This document shows, in pieces, positions 6,887 through 14,968 of a stretch of 45,082 nucleotides of DNA. The stretch lies in assembly GCA_023431205.1 (NCBI GenBank), contig JAEYXQ010000052.1, positions 1-45,082 on the forward strand. Direction: 5' to 3'. Made by a program: the position numbers and the translations under genes. Source of the stretch: Pseudomonadota bacterium (lineage in GTDB: Bacteria; Pseudomonadota; Alphaproteobacteria; Rhizobiales; Devosiaceae). Numbering within the stretch: position 1 is the stretch's first letter; every line of letters begins with the position of its first letter. The notes beneath the pieces were generated by a model, which saw only the letters and a program-made list of their open reading frames with translations, had not been told where the DNA came from and made no database searches.

Positions 6887-7345
6887 ATGGCTCTGTCCAA
6901 GAAGATCATCGCAGGCGGCATCGCCGTGCTGGCGCTGCTGGGCACCGCGGGAGCCGCAATGGCTGCCCCCGCCTACGCAACCAGCAACGTGAACGTCCGC
7001 TCCGGCCCGGGTACGGGCTACGGCGTCGTCGATACGCTGCGCCGCGGCGAACAGGTGAACGTCGAGTACTGCCAGGGCAGCTGGTGCTTCGTCGAGAAGC
7101 GCGGTCCTGACGGCTGGGTGTCTGCCAATTATCTCGATCGCGGCGGTTACCGCCCACCGGTCGTCCGTCCGCCCGTGGTTCGCCCGCCGGTCTGGGATCC
7201 CCCGCCGCACTGGCACAACCCGCGCCCGCCGCGTCCGCCGCACTGGAACCCGCGGCCGCCGCGTCCGCAGCCCTGGCCCGGTCATGGCGGTGGCGGTTCG
7301 GTCTGCTTCAACGGCCCGAACGGCTACGTCTGCCTCGGCAACTAA
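6887..7345 (+). CDS. Secreted SH3-domain protein with proline-rich C-terminal region (152 aa)
   Basis: 152 residues. Residues 1-27 are a signal peptide ending A-A-M-A-A. Residues about 28-85 are a bacterial SH3 domain (NVNVRSGPGTGYGVVDTLRR, then V-E-Y-C-Q-G-S-W-C-F-V and G-W-V-S-A-N-Y-L). The remainder is a low-complexity stretch of P-P-V-V-R, P-R-P-P and H-W repeats, then a Gly run and a short two-Cys end (V-C-F-N-G-P-N-G-Y-V-C). Such proteins sit in the periplasm, and the Pro/His/Trp-rich tail may be unstructured. AAAAGGAG at about 6873-6880 supports the ATG at 6887. A strong terminator follows. Confidence 0.88.
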   Translation: MALSKKIIAGGIAVLALLGTAGAAMAAPAYATSNVNVRSGPGTGYGVVDTLRRGEQVNVEYCQGSWCFVEKRGPDGWVSANYLDRGGYRPPVVRPPVVRPPVWDPPPHWHNPRPPRPPHWNPRPPRPQPWPGHGGGGSVCFNGPNGYVCLGN

Positions 7346-7352
7346 CCAACAC

Positions 7353-7377
7353 AACGCCGCCCCTCGGGGCGGCGTTT
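7353..7377. terminator. Bidirectional terminator between convergent genes
   Basis: An 11-bp perfect stem (AACGCCGCCCC at 7353-7363, GGGGCGGCGTT at 7366-7376) with a 2-nt loop, or a 9-10 bp stem with a tetraloop. It is followed by a short T run on the plus strand and mirrored by AA on the minus strand. It sits 8 nt after the SH3 gene's stop and 2 nt from the stop of the opposing gene. Confidence 0.75.
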
Positions 7378-7378
7378 G

Positions 7379-7819
7379 CTATTCCACCAGCAGCCGCTCG
7401 ACGTCGATGCCCCGGCGTTCGAGCGGTTCGCGCATGCGTCGGCCGAGAAACTCCCACAGCCCGTAGCCGACGATGGCTCCAACCACGATGGCAATGGCAA
7501 AGCCGCGGATGCCATCCTGCTCGGCGGCCACCACCGAAGCGGTCAAGGTCACGACACCAGCTCCGAGCACCGTCCACAGCCGCCGCTGCCGGGCCACCCT
7601 GAGATTGCTGGCACCCGAGTGCAGCAGGTCTCGCAGTTCCATATCGCTCATGGCTGCGAGTTCGCCGTTCCGCCGCTCGCGCCGGATCGTTTCGATATAG
7701 GCATCGACCCGCCTCAGCGTCAGCGCCTCGCGGCGGTCCGTACCCTTGCCGCCAGTCAGCAGCTTGAAGCCACCCGCAACCAGCAGCAGCACCAGCGCCA
7801 CCTCGATCAACCAGATCAT
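7379..7819 (-). CDS. Hypothetical membrane protein (146 aa)
   Basis: 146 residues with one N-terminal transmembrane segment (about 2-24, IEVALVLLLVAGGFKLL) and two more near the C-terminal half (about 82-98 and 104-124, LGAGVVTLTASVVAA and GFAIAIVVGAIVGYGLWEFL). Between them is a charged soluble stretch with a helix (REALTLRRVDAYIETIRRER). I do not recognise the family. It stands 61 bp downstream of the DMT transporter gene on the same strand and shares its terminator with the SH3 gene. The ATG at 7819 directly precedes the first membrane helix. Confidence 0.65.
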   Translation of the reverse strand: MIWLIEVALVLLLVAGGFKLLTGGKGTDRREALTLRRVDAYIETIRRERRNGELAAMSDMELRDLLHSGASNLRVARQRRLWTVLGAGVVTLTASVVAAEQDGIRGFAIAIVVGAIVGYGLWEFLGRRMREPLERRGIDVERLLVE

Positions 7820-7880
7820 GCCACTCCCCCTCTGATCCGCTGGTCCTCACATGCCCCTCGTGGCCGCGAGGTTCAAGGGC

Positions 7881-8792
7881 TTACTCCCGGCCCGGCAACG
7901 GACCGGCCACAGTCGGCACCCGCTTGGCCCGCTCGCGTGCCATCACCACGAGGCCCGCAGCCACGATGATCACGGCACCGATCATCGACACCGCATCGAT
8001 CCAGTGGCCGAAGACCACCGCACTCAGCACGATCGCCCAGGGCAGCGAGAAGTAGTTGAATGGCTGCACCGTGCTGGCCGGCGCCATCGACAGCGCATAG
8101 GTCATCACCCCATGCCCCGCGCAGGTTGTGACCATCATCACCAACACCAGCAGGAAATCGCCCCAGCCCATCGGCTGCCAGAAGAACACCCCCACCGCGG
8201 CCGACAGCACCAGTCCGGTGACCGCTGCATAGAGCATGCTCGTCGCTGCAGAGTCCTGGCTGCTGACCCGGCGGGTAATGACGATGTAGAGCGCATAAAG
8301 TGTCGAGGAGCACAGGCTGAACAGCACGCCCCAGTCGAGCGGCAGCCCGCCCGGCCTGACAATGACCATTGCCCCGAGAAAGCCGACGCCAACAGCAACG
8401 AAGCGGAAGACCCCGACCTTCTCGCCCAGGATGGGAATGGCAAACAGCGTCACCAGCAGCGGGTAGACCAGAGTAATCGCCTGCAGTTCGCCGAGTGGCA
8501 CCGTGCGCAACGCCAGCGCGAAGAACCAGATGTCGGCGATCAGCAGCACCCCGCGCAGCACCTGCCAACCAGCCACCCGCGACCGGAACGCCTGGCGCAG
8601 CGGCGCCTGCCGCATCACCATCACCAGCGCGAACAGGGCGAAGCCCCAATAACGCATCATGGTGATCTGGAACGGCGAATAGGTCTGCACCAGCACCTTC
8701 GACACCGCGTCCTGCACCCCGAACACCGCAATGGTGGTCAGCGTCAGCACGATGGCGAGGGGAACATTGTCGGTGCGGGTGGCGGCGGTCAT
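7881..8792 (-). CDS. EamA/DMT-superfamily transporter (10 TM)
   Basis: 303 residues with about ten hydrophobic helices in two EamA repeats (about 12-145 and 160-290), typical of drug/metabolite exporters in the inner membrane. Family landmarks are F-G-V-Q-D-A-V-S-K near residue 23 and the second repeat's S-L-C-S-S-T-L-Y-A-L-Y-I-V near 165. The end of repeat two has F-G-H-W-I-D-A-V-S-M-I-G-A-V-I-I-V-A-A-G. Substrate cannot be inferred; many relatives export amino acids or metabolites. It is probably transcribed with the small membrane protein downstream. Confidence 0.9.
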   Translation of the reverse strand: MTAATRTDNVPLAIVLTLTTIAVFGVQDAVSKVLVQTYSPFQITMMRYWGFALFALVMVMRQAPLRQAFRSRVAGWQVLRGVLLIADIWFFALALRTVPLGELQAITLVYPLLVTLFAIPILGEKVGVFRFVAVGVGFLGAMVIVRPGGLPLDWGVLFSLCSSTLYALYIVITRRVSSQDSAATSMLYAAVTGLVLSAAVGVFFWQPMGWGDFLLVLVMMVTTCAGHGVMTYALSMAPASTVQPFNYFSLPWAIVLSAVVFGHWIDAVSMIGAVIIVAAGLVVMARERAKRVPTVAGPLPGRE

Positions 8793-8884
8793 CGAGGAAG
8801 TCCGGGGTGGCCGCCACTGCTAGCTCAACCGCCGCGTCTTGACCATTCCCCGCAACCGCAGCCCTCTCCATCCCCTGATCTATC

Positions 8885-8922
8885 GACCCCTCCCCCTTCA
8901 GCGGGAGGTAGTGTGGGGCGTA
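8885..8922. repeat. GC-rich palindromic intergenic repeat, copy 4
   Basis: Single degenerate hairpin unit (CCCCTCCCCCTTCAGCGGGAGG followed by TAGTGTGGGG) in the gap between the divergent DMT transporter and SDR genes. Apart from this and the start-proximal DNA, I see nothing else in 8793-9034. Confidence 0.5.
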
Positions 8923-9034
8923 CCGCCGGCTCATCGCTCCGATGCTCCTGACATCCCTTGGCCTCCCCACCCGCAACATTGCCCCTCGCCACCCTGCCCC
9001 CTACACTGGCCACACCCGCAACCCACCGCCGCCG

Positions 9035-9805
9035 ATGACGAATCAACCCACTCGCCCCGTCGCCCTCGTCACCGGCGCCGCCGACCGCATCGGCGCCGAG
9101 ATCGCTCGCGCCCTCGCCGCCGCCGGCCATGCCGTGGTGATTCACTATCGCGCCGACGCCCCCGGCGCCCGCCAGGTTCGCGACGGCATCCGCAAGGCCG
9201 GCGGCGAGGCAGCCATTGTCCGGGCCGATCTCTGCAACCGTCGCCAGCGCGCCGCGCTGATCGGAAAGGCTGCAGAACCGTTTGGCCCGCTGACCACCCT
9301 GGTCAACAATGCCTCCACCTACGATCCCGACAGCGCCAGCGATGTCGATGAAGCCAGCTGGGACCGCCACTTCGCCCTCCATGCAGAAGCGCCGGTGTTC
9401 CTCGCCCGCGACTTTGCTGCCCAGCTCCCGGCCGGCGCTGAAGGCAACATCGTCAACATCATTGACGAGCGCGTCCTCCACCCCTCCCCAGCCTATTTCA
9501 GCTACACGCTGTCCAAGTCCGTCCTCTGGACCGCCACCCGCACCCTGGCCCAGTCGCTCGCGCCCACTATCCGGGTCAACGCCATCGGGCCGGGCCCCGT
9601 CCTGCCCCATTCGCGCCAGACCCAGGAGGAGTTCGATCGCGGCGTCGCCGCACTACCGCTCGGCCGCCACGCCGGTCCCGAGGCTATCGCCGAAGCGGTC
9701 TTGATTTTGCTGCAAATGCGGTCGATGACGGGACAGATGCTGGCCCTCGATGGCGGCCGGCACCTCGAATATCCGGCGCGCCGCGCCCCAACGCCAAGAT
9801 CATGA
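9035..9805 (+). CDS. Pteridine-reductase-like SDR family oxidoreductase (FolM type)
   Basis: 256 residues from the ATG at 9035; an in-frame upstream ATG at 8942 would add an unlikely Pro-rich leader. The fold is a short-chain dehydrogenase. The NAD(P)-binding motif is TGAADRIG (13-20), the N-N-A-S motif is at 91-94 and Y157-x3-K161 is present. The usual catalytic Ser is replaced by Asp 144, thirteen residues before the Tyr, which is the pattern of pteridine reductase PTR1 and FolM. Reduction of a dihydropterin is therefore a reasonable guess, but not certain. It overlaps the uvrC start by 4 nt (ATGA), so the two are translationally coupled. Confidence 0.85.
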   Translation: MTNQPTRPVALVTGAADRIGAEIARALAAAGHAVVIHYRADAPGARQVRDGIRKAGGEAAIVRADLCNRRQRAALIGKAAEPFGPLTTLVNNASTYDPDSASDVDEASWDRHFALHAEAPVFLARDFAAQLPAGAEGNIVNIIDERVLHPSPAYFSYTLSKSVLWTATRTLAQSLAPTIRVNAIGPGPVLPHSRQTQEEFDRGVAALPLGRHAGPEAIAEAVLILLQMRSMTGQMLALDGGRHLEYPARRAPTPRS

Positions 9806-11688
9806 CCGAAGAGCCGACAACCCCTCCGCCGCCCACGGGCGCCGAGGTCATCCGCCGTTTCGTCCGCACCCTGCCCTCCGCGCCGGGCGTCTACCGCATG
9901 ATCGATGCGCAGGGCGAGGTCATGTATGTGGGCAAGGCCCGCAACCTCAAGGCGCGCGTCACCAACTACACCCGCCCCGAATCACTGGAAGTGCGCCTGC
10001 AGCGCATGATCGCCGCCACGGCCGGCATGGAGTTCGTGCGTACCGAGACCGAGTCCGAGGCGCTGCTGCTCGAGGCCAACCTGGTCAAGCGGCTGAAGCC
10101 CCGCTTCAATGTGCTGCTGCGCGACGACAAGAGCTTCCCCTACATCATGATCGCTACCGATCACGAGGCGCCCGAGCTCGCCAAGCACCGCGGCGTCCGG
10201 CGCCGCCAGGGCCACTATTTCGGTCCCTTCGCCTCCGCCACCGCCGTCGCCCGCACCATCTCGAGCCTGCAGAAGGCGTTCCTGCTGCGCAATTGCTCCG
10301 ACAGCTTCTATGCCGCCCGCACCCGGCCGTGCCTCCAGTACCAGATCAAGCGCTGCGCCGGTCCCTGCACCCGCGAGATCAGCCTCGAAGGTTATGCGGA
10401 GCTGGTCGACGAGGCGCGCCAGTTCCTCTCCGGCAAATCCGACTCCGTACGCGACCACCTGCAGCGCGAGATGAACGAAGCCGCCGAGCAGCTCGATTTC
10501 GAGCGCGCCGCTCTGCTGCGCGATCGCCTCTCCGCCCTGGCCCTGGTGCAGTCGCAGGGCGGCGCCACCGCCCGCAATGTCGAGGAAGCCGACGTCTTCG
10601 CCATCCATCACGAGGGCGGCCAATTCTGCGTGCAGGTGTTTTTTTTCCGCGCCCACCAGAACTGGGGCAACTACCCCTATCGCCCGCGTGCCGATGCCAG
10701 CCTCAGCGATGCCGAGGTGCTGGAAGCCTTCATCGCCCAGTTCTACGAGAACCGCACACCGGCCCGGCTGGTCCTGCTCAGCCACGAGCTCAGCGAACCC
10801 GAACTGATGAGCGAGGCGCTTGCCTCCCGTGCCGGACGCAGGGTCAGCATCGAGGTGCCGCAGCGCGGCGAAAAGCGCGACCTCGTCAACTACGCCCTGA
10901 CCAATGCTCGTGAGGCGCTCGGCCGGCAGTTGGCCGAGTCCTCGTCCAACCGCACTTTGCTGGAAGGCGTCGCCAACTGCTTCGGCCTCGACGAGCCGCC
11001 TCGCCGCATCGAAGTTTACGACAACTCCCACATCTCCGGCACCAATGCCGTCGGGGCCATGGTGGTCGCCGGCGAGGAAGGCTTCTCCAAGAAGCACTAC
11101 CGCACCTTCAACATCAAATCCGACATCGTCGCCGGCGACGACTTCGGGATGATGCGCGAGGTCCTCACCCGCCGTTTCGCCCGGCTCGCCAGCGAGAGCA
11201 AGGTCGATGCCGAGGACGACCAGACCGGCATGCCCGACTGGCCCGACGTGGTGTTCATCGATGGTGGCGCCGGCCAGCTCAACGCGGTCCGCCAGGTCAT
11301 TGCCGAACTCAACCTGCCCAAGGAGGTCACCTTCATCGGCATCGCCAAGGGTGAAGAACGCGACGCCGGCCGCGAGAAGTTTTTCATGGAGGGCAAGGAC
11401 CCCTTCATGCTGCCCCACCGCGACCCGGTGCTCTACTACGTCCAGCGCCTGCGCGACGAAGCGCACCGCTTCGCCATCGGCACCCACCGCGCCAAGCGCA
11501 AGAAGGAGTCGATCACCAACCCCCTGGATGAGATCGAGGGCATCGGCCCCACCCGCAAGCGCGCCCTGCTCAACCATTTCGGTTCGGCCAAGGCGGTCTC
11601 GCGCGCCTCGTTCGACGACCTTGCCGCCGTGCCCGGGATTTCCCGGACCATGGCCCAGCAGATCTACGATCACTTCAACCGGGTCTGA
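9802..11688 (+). CDS. uvrC: UvrABC excinuclease subunit C
   Basis: 628 residues, normal for UvrC, which makes both DNA incisions in nucleotide excision repair. The GIY-YIG nuclease domain is at about 24-105 (G-V-Y at 29-31, Y-V-G at 43-45, E-S-E-A-L-L-L-E-A-N-L-V-K-R after). A UVR motif (D-H-L-Q-R-E-M-N-E-A-A) lies near 217-250. The C-terminal RNase H-like domain starts IEVYDNSHISGTNAVGAMVV. Two helix-hairpin-helix units (I-E-G-I-G-P-T-R-K-R and V-P-G-I-S-R-T-M-A) form the end. ATG at 9802 overlaps the SDR stop. It is convergent with an ABC transporter gene 5 nt downstream. Confidence 0.97.
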   Translation: MTEEPTTPPPPTGAEVIRRFVRTLPSAPGVYRMIDAQGEVMYVGKARNLKARVTNYTRPESLEVRLQRMIAATAGMEFVRTETESEALLLEANLVKRLKPRFNVLLRDDKSFPYIMIATDHEAPELAKHRGVRRRQGHYFGPFASATAVARTISSLQKAFLLRNCSDSFYAARTRPCLQYQIKRCAGPCTREISLEGYAELVDEARQFLSGKSDSVRDHLQREMNEAAEQLDFERAALLRDRLSALALVQSQGGATARNVEEADVFAIHHEGGQFCVQVFFFRAHQNWGNYPYRPRADASLSDAEVLEAFIAQFYENRTPARLVLLSHELSEPELMSEALASRAGRRVSIEVPQRGEKRDLVNYALTNAREALGRQLAESSSNRTLLEGVANCFGLDEPPRRIEVYDNSHISGTNAVGAMVVAGEEGFSKKHYRTFNIKSDIVAGDDFGMMREVLTRRFARLASESKVDAEDDQTGMPDWPDVVFIDGGAGQLNAVRQVIAELNLPKEVTFIGIAKGEERDAGREKFFMEGKDPFMLPHRDPVLYYVQRLRDEAHRFAIGTHRAKRKKESITNPLDEIEGIGPTRKRALLNHFGSAKAVSRASFDDLAAVPGISRTMAQQIYDHFNRV

Positions 11689-11693
11689 CCGGC

Positions 11694-12368
11694 TCAGCTC
11701 ACCTTGCCGTCGACCACATTGATCTGCCGCCGGCAGGTGGCCGCGATCTTTTCGTCATGGGTCGAGATCAGGAAGGTCGTCTGCTCGTTCCGGTTGATCT
11801 CGTCCAGCAGTTCCATCACCTGCGTCGCCGACTCGCGGTCGAGATTGCCCGTGGGCTCGTCGGCGAGCACCAGCTCCGGCTGGTTCATCAGGGCCCGGGC
11901 GATGGCAACGCGCTGCTTCTGGCCGCCGGACAGTTCCGTGGCAAGGAAGTCCATGCGTTCCTCGAGCCCCACCCGCACCAGCAGTTCCCGCGCCCGCTCC
12001 CGCGCCGGGCCGGTCTCCCTCCCCTGCCGCACCGCCGTCGGAAACATGACGTTCTCGAGCGCCGTGAAGTCCGGCAGCAGGTGGTGAAACTGGAACACGA
12101 AGCCGATATGGCGGTTGCGGAACTCGGTCAGTTCGCGGTCCGAGGCGGCGGTCAGGTCCTCTCCCAGCATATGGTGCTGCCCCGAAGTCGGCTTCATCAG
12201 CGTCCCGAGGATGGTCAGCAGCGTGCTCTTGCCCGAGCCCGACGGTCCCAGCAGCGCCGCGAACTCGCCCTCGTCCAGGGTAAGGTCGAGCCCCTTCAGC
12301 ACCCGCGTTTCCGCTTCGCCCTCCCCATAAGTCTTGACGAGCTCTCGCACCTCAAGCAGCGCCGTCAT
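11694..12368 (-). CDS. ABC transporter ATP-binding protein (MacB/LolD type)
   Basis: 224 residues, a single nucleotide-binding domain. Walker A is GPSGSGKST (41-49), the Q-loop is F-V-F-Q-F-H-H-L-L-P, the signature is LSGGQ (146-150), Walker B is LVLADEP (167-173) and the switch His is 204 in S-T-H-D. This is the LolD/FtsE/MacB-type ATPase class. The ATG at 12368 overlaps the permease stop by 4 nt (ATGA), so they are coupled. With the FtsX-like permease and periplasmic adaptor it makes a three-gene MacAB/DevBCA-like export system, not the lipoprotein-releasing LolCDE, because an adaptor precedes it. The frame runs on upstream in another gene, so the ATG in the overlap is the right start. Confidence 0.93.
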   Translation of the reverse strand: MTALLEVRELVKTYGEGEAETRVLKGLDLTLDEGEFAALLGPSGSGKSTLLTILGTLMKPTSGQHHMLGEDLTAASDRELTEFRNRHIGFVFQFHHLLPDFTALENVMFPTAVRQGRETGPARERARELLVRVGLEERMDFLATELSGGQKQRVAIARALMNQPELVLADEPTGNLDRESATQVMELLDEINRNEQTTFLISTHDEKIAATCRRQINVVDGKVS

Positions 12369-13570
12369 TGGCCGATCACCGTCACCGGATCCACCCGCGC
12401 CGCCGAGCGCGCCGGCAGGATTGCCGCCAGGATAGCCCCGACCGCGGTCAGCGCGATTGCCAATCCATACGAGCCCTGCCGTACGTCGATCGGCAGCCCA
12501 CCCGGCGGGGCGAGCTCGGGCAGCGGGAACGGCGACAGCGCCAGATACCCCAGCCCCGCCCCAACCAGTCCGCCGATGATCCCGATCAGCGCGCCCTGCA
12601 GCACGAACACGAGCACCACAAAGCCGCGGCTCGCGCCCATCGCCCGCATGATGCCGATCTCCGATCGCCGCCGGTAGGTGGACAACAGCAGCGCGCTCGC
12701 CACACCGATGACGATGGTGATCAGCGCGAACGCCTTGATCAGATTGCCCGAGTTCGCCTGCGCCCGCAGGCCATCCAGCAATTGCGCATTCCCCTCCGTC
12801 CATGGCGAGGTCTCGAGCCCGGTCTCCGCCGCGATCCGCGCTGCCATCACATCCGCCTGGTTGAGGTCCGCCAGCTTGATCTCGATTCGCGATATGCCCT
12901 GCGGCAGATCGAACAGAGTCCGCGCCGTGGCAAGGCTGACGAACACCGCGCGGGCATCGAGCCCCTCGACCCCGAGCTCGAAGATGCCGCCCACCACCAG
13001 CGGCCGTTCCACATCCCGTTCGGAGCGGATCCGCACCACCTGCCCCACCGTCAGGCCCAGGTCCTCCGACAGTGTCCGTCCGATGATCACGGTGGAGTTG
13101 GTCAACAGTGTTTCGCCCGCGACAAGGTTGAACTCGATATCGGCGATGGCGGACACCTTGTTGTCTTCCACCCCCGTTACGCTCACCGGGGCGGTCGCCT
13201 GGCCACGGACGATGAAGCCATTGCCGATGATCTGCTGCGAGGTCGCCGTTACTTCCGGCATGGCGCTGATCAGCGGCAGGAACGCCCCAGCCGTCCGCAA
13301 CTGGGTGCGCTGCGTCGTCGCGCGCTGCTGCACCACCAGCACGTTGGGCTCATGCGGCAGGAGCGACACCGGATCACGGCTCGGGGCTTCAACCGTCACA
13401 TGGGCGATATCACCAACCGTGCGCTGCACCAGGAACACTGCAAGCCCGCCGATCAGGGCGCTCATGAAGATGAACACGAACACGCCCACGGCCACACCGG
13501 CGATCAGCAGGCCGGTCTGGGCCTTGGTCGCGGTCAGGTATCGCAGGGCTATCTTGAACGCATAAGGCAC
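12365..13570 (-). CDS. ABC transporter permease (FtsX/MacB family)
   Basis: 401 residues with the four-helix layout of MacB-type permeases. One helix is at about 20-42 (LLIAGVAVGVFVFIFMSALI). A large periplasmic domain follows (about 60-270; it includes V-T-V-E-A-P-S-R-D-P). Three helices close the protein, near 280-300 (FALITIVIGVASALLLSTYR), 325-350 and 370-395. The motif R-R-R-S-E-I-G-I-M-R-A-M-G-A, conserved in FtsX-type permeases, is at about 300-313. It is in a three-gene operon: 4 bp separate it from the adaptor gene and it overlaps the ATPase gene by 4 nt. The substrate is unknown; MacAB relatives export peptides or macrolides. Confidence 0.93.
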   Translation of the reverse strand: MPYAFKIALRYLTATKAQTGLLIAGVAVGVFVFIFMSALIGGLAVFLVQRTVGDIAHVTVEAPSRDPVSLLPHEPNVLVVQQRATTQRTQLRTAGAFLPLISAMPEVTATSQQIIGNGFIVRGQATAPVSVTGVEDNKVSAIADIEFNLVAGETLLTNSTVIIGRTLSEDLGLTVGQVVRIRSERDVERPLVVGGIFELGVEGLDARAVFVSLATARTLFDLPQGISRIEIKLADLNQADVMAARIAAETGLETSPWTEGNAQLLDGLRAQANSGNLIKAFALITIVIGVASALLLSTYRRRSEIGIMRAMGASRGFVVLVFVLQGALIGIIGGLVGAGLGYLALSPFPLPELAPPGGLPIDVRQGSYGLAIALTAVGAILAAILPARSAARVDPVTVIGQ

Positions 13571-13574
13571 GGCG

Positions 13575-14654
13575 CTACTCCGCCTCGACCTCTTGCCCCG
13601 GCGTCACCGCCGCCGGATCGAGCACCACGAGGTCGCCTTCGGCAACACCCTCGGTCACGATCACCCGCTCGGCCGGCCAGTCGGAAAACTCGACCTGCCG
13701 CTCCACCACCACGCCGTCCTCAACCACCATCACGTGGCTCACATGCCCCTCGGTAAGGATGGCACTGCGCGGCAAAGACAACACATTCTCCTGTTGCGAC
13801 ACGATGATGTTGGCGTTCACCGTCAGACCCACCGGCAGTTCCGCCGGCTCGTCGAAGGCGATCTTGATCGCCCGCCCGCCCGTTGTCGGATCAACCGATG
13901 GCGTCGCAAACACTACGGTGCCGGTCCGCGCCACGCTCTCCCCTACCGGCTGCAGCAGCACCTCCAGCCCTTCGGTGATCCGCGAGGAATAGAGTTCGTC
14001 GACATCCGTCTCGACCAGCAGTTCCGACAGGTCGGCAACCGTGAACAGGTTGCTCTGCGGATCGACGAGCTGACCCTGGTCCACCGCCCGATCCAGCACC
14101 ACGCCGTCGAGTGGCGATGTGATCGTGAACTGCTCCAGCTGGCTCTGCGCCTCCTCGAGCGCCGCGGTCAGCCGCACCACCTCGTTGGTGGCCGCTGCCA
14201 GCGACAGCTCGGCATCTTCGCGGGCCGAACGGGTGGCGTTGTCGCCCAGCGCCTGCGCCCGCTCGGCCGCGGCGCGCGCCTGCCGTTCCTTGACCACCCC
14301 GGCGTCGAGCGCGGCGCGCGCCTGATCGACCAGCGCCTTGGCCTGGCCGCTATCGATGCGCACCAGCACATCGCCGGCCTTGACGTCCGAGCCTTCAGCC
14401 GCCAGCACCTCCAGCGCACGACCGGAGACCGCCGAGCGCACGTTCACCGTGTTCCGCGCCGCTACCCGGCCATTGACCGCCAGCACCTGCGTCACCGGGC
14501 CGGCAGCCACCGCTTCCACTCGCACCTGCGGCGCCCGCGATTCCCACGGCCGCTGCAGGTAGGCATACGCACCGCCCCCGACCACCAGCAGCCCAAGGAC
14601 GATCAACCATCCCTTGCGCCCGCGCCGCTTCGCTTTGGAACTCGCTTCAGCCAT
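13575..14654 (-). CDS. Periplasmic adaptor (HlyD/MacA-type membrane fusion protein)
   Basis: 359 residues. Residues about 13-34 (KGWLIVLGLLVVGGGAYAYL) are an N-terminal membrane anchor. A biotinyl-lipoyl-like segment flanks a helical hairpin (A-L-D-A-G-V-V-K-E-R-Q-A-R-A-A-A-E-R-A-Q to A-L-E-E-A-Q-S-Q-L-E-Q, about 110-175) typical of MacA adaptors. A beta-barrel and a membrane-proximal domain follow. It bridges the ABC permease to an outer-membrane channel, presumably TolC-like. It is the first gene of the operon with the permease and ATPase, and its start is divergent from the aroG leader, with 140 bp between. Confidence 0.93.
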   Translation of the reverse strand: MAEASSKAKRRGRKGWLIVLGLLVVGGGAYAYLQRPWESRAPQVRVEAVAAGPVTQVLAVNGRVAARNTVNVRSAVSGRALEVLAAEGSDVKAGDVLVRIDSGQAKALVDQARAALDAGVVKERQARAAAERAQALGDNATRSAREDAELSLAAATNEVVRLTAALEEAQSQLEQFTITSPLDGVVLDRAVDQGQLVDPQSNLFTVADLSELLVETDVDELYSSRITEGLEVLLQPVGESVARTGTVVFATPSVDPTTGGRAIKIAFDEPAELPVGLTVNANIIVSQQENVLSLPRSAILTEGHVSHVMVVEDGVVVERQVEFSDWPAERVIVTEGVAEGDLVVLDPAAVTPGQEVEAE

Positions 14655-14794
14655 GATCCCCTGCCGTCACATTCTCCTCCCTTATACGCACCGATCGACA
14701 TAAAGATTTCACCCGCCGCGCAAAAAAGCTGCCGTTGCGGCTTGGCCAAACGTCGGAGTCGACAGCCCGCGAATCCTCCGCTACACCTTCCTCC

Positions 14795-14872
14795 ATGATC
14801 AACGCCGCCACCTTCTCGTTTTGGTATTTTAGCTATCCGCTCCCGGCGGAGGCTACCGCGCGTCTGATCTGA
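14795..14872 (+). CDS. Candidate aromatic-amino-acid leader peptide of aroG (25 aa)
   Basis: An ATG ORF of 25 codons ends with TGA at 14870-14872. Residues 7-14 read F-S-F-W-Y-F-S-Y, so six of eight residues are Phe, Trp or Tyr (three Phe, one Trp, two Tyr). The next residues are PLPAEATARLI. Leader ORFs of this kind sense charged tRNA by ribosome stalling, and aroG downstream encodes the first enzyme of aromatic amino acid synthesis. A terminator hairpin follows at 14900-14927. There is no clear ribosome binding site before the ATG. Translation is a prediction, but random assembly of this residue run in front of this gene is unlikely. Confidence 0.8.
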   Translation: MINAATFSFWYFSYPLPAEATARLI

Positions 14873-14927
14873 TCCCAGCGATAAGACCAAACCCGAGCCA
14901 GCCGCCCGATCCCGAGGCGGCTTTTTT
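14845..14927 (+). promoter_or_regulatory. Predicted transcription attenuator of aroG
   Basis: The terminator stem is AGCCGCC (14900-14906) with GGCGGCT (14916-14922), a 9-nt loop and a T run at 14922-14927. The competing antiterminator would be GGCGG (14845-14849) with CCGCC (14902-14906) extended by GGCT (14851-14854) with AGCC (14896-14899). It starts 8 nt after the last aromatic codon, so a ribosome stalled at 14813-14836 would leave it free. Ribosomes that read through to the stop at 14870 would favour the terminator and shut off aroG. Confidence 0.75.
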
Positions 14928-14968
14928 GTTGGCCGCCTCCGTCGAAACACCGAGGGAGACCAATCGAA

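Noticed and set aside
9982..11673. Long open frame (563 codons) opposite uvrC
   Set aside because: It is fully antisense to a clear uvrC gene and arises from GC-rich codon bias.
14900..14927. Hairpin before aroG as terminator of the ABC operon
   Set aside because: The ABC operon runs the other way; the T-tract is on the plus strand, so it acts on transcripts heading into aroG.
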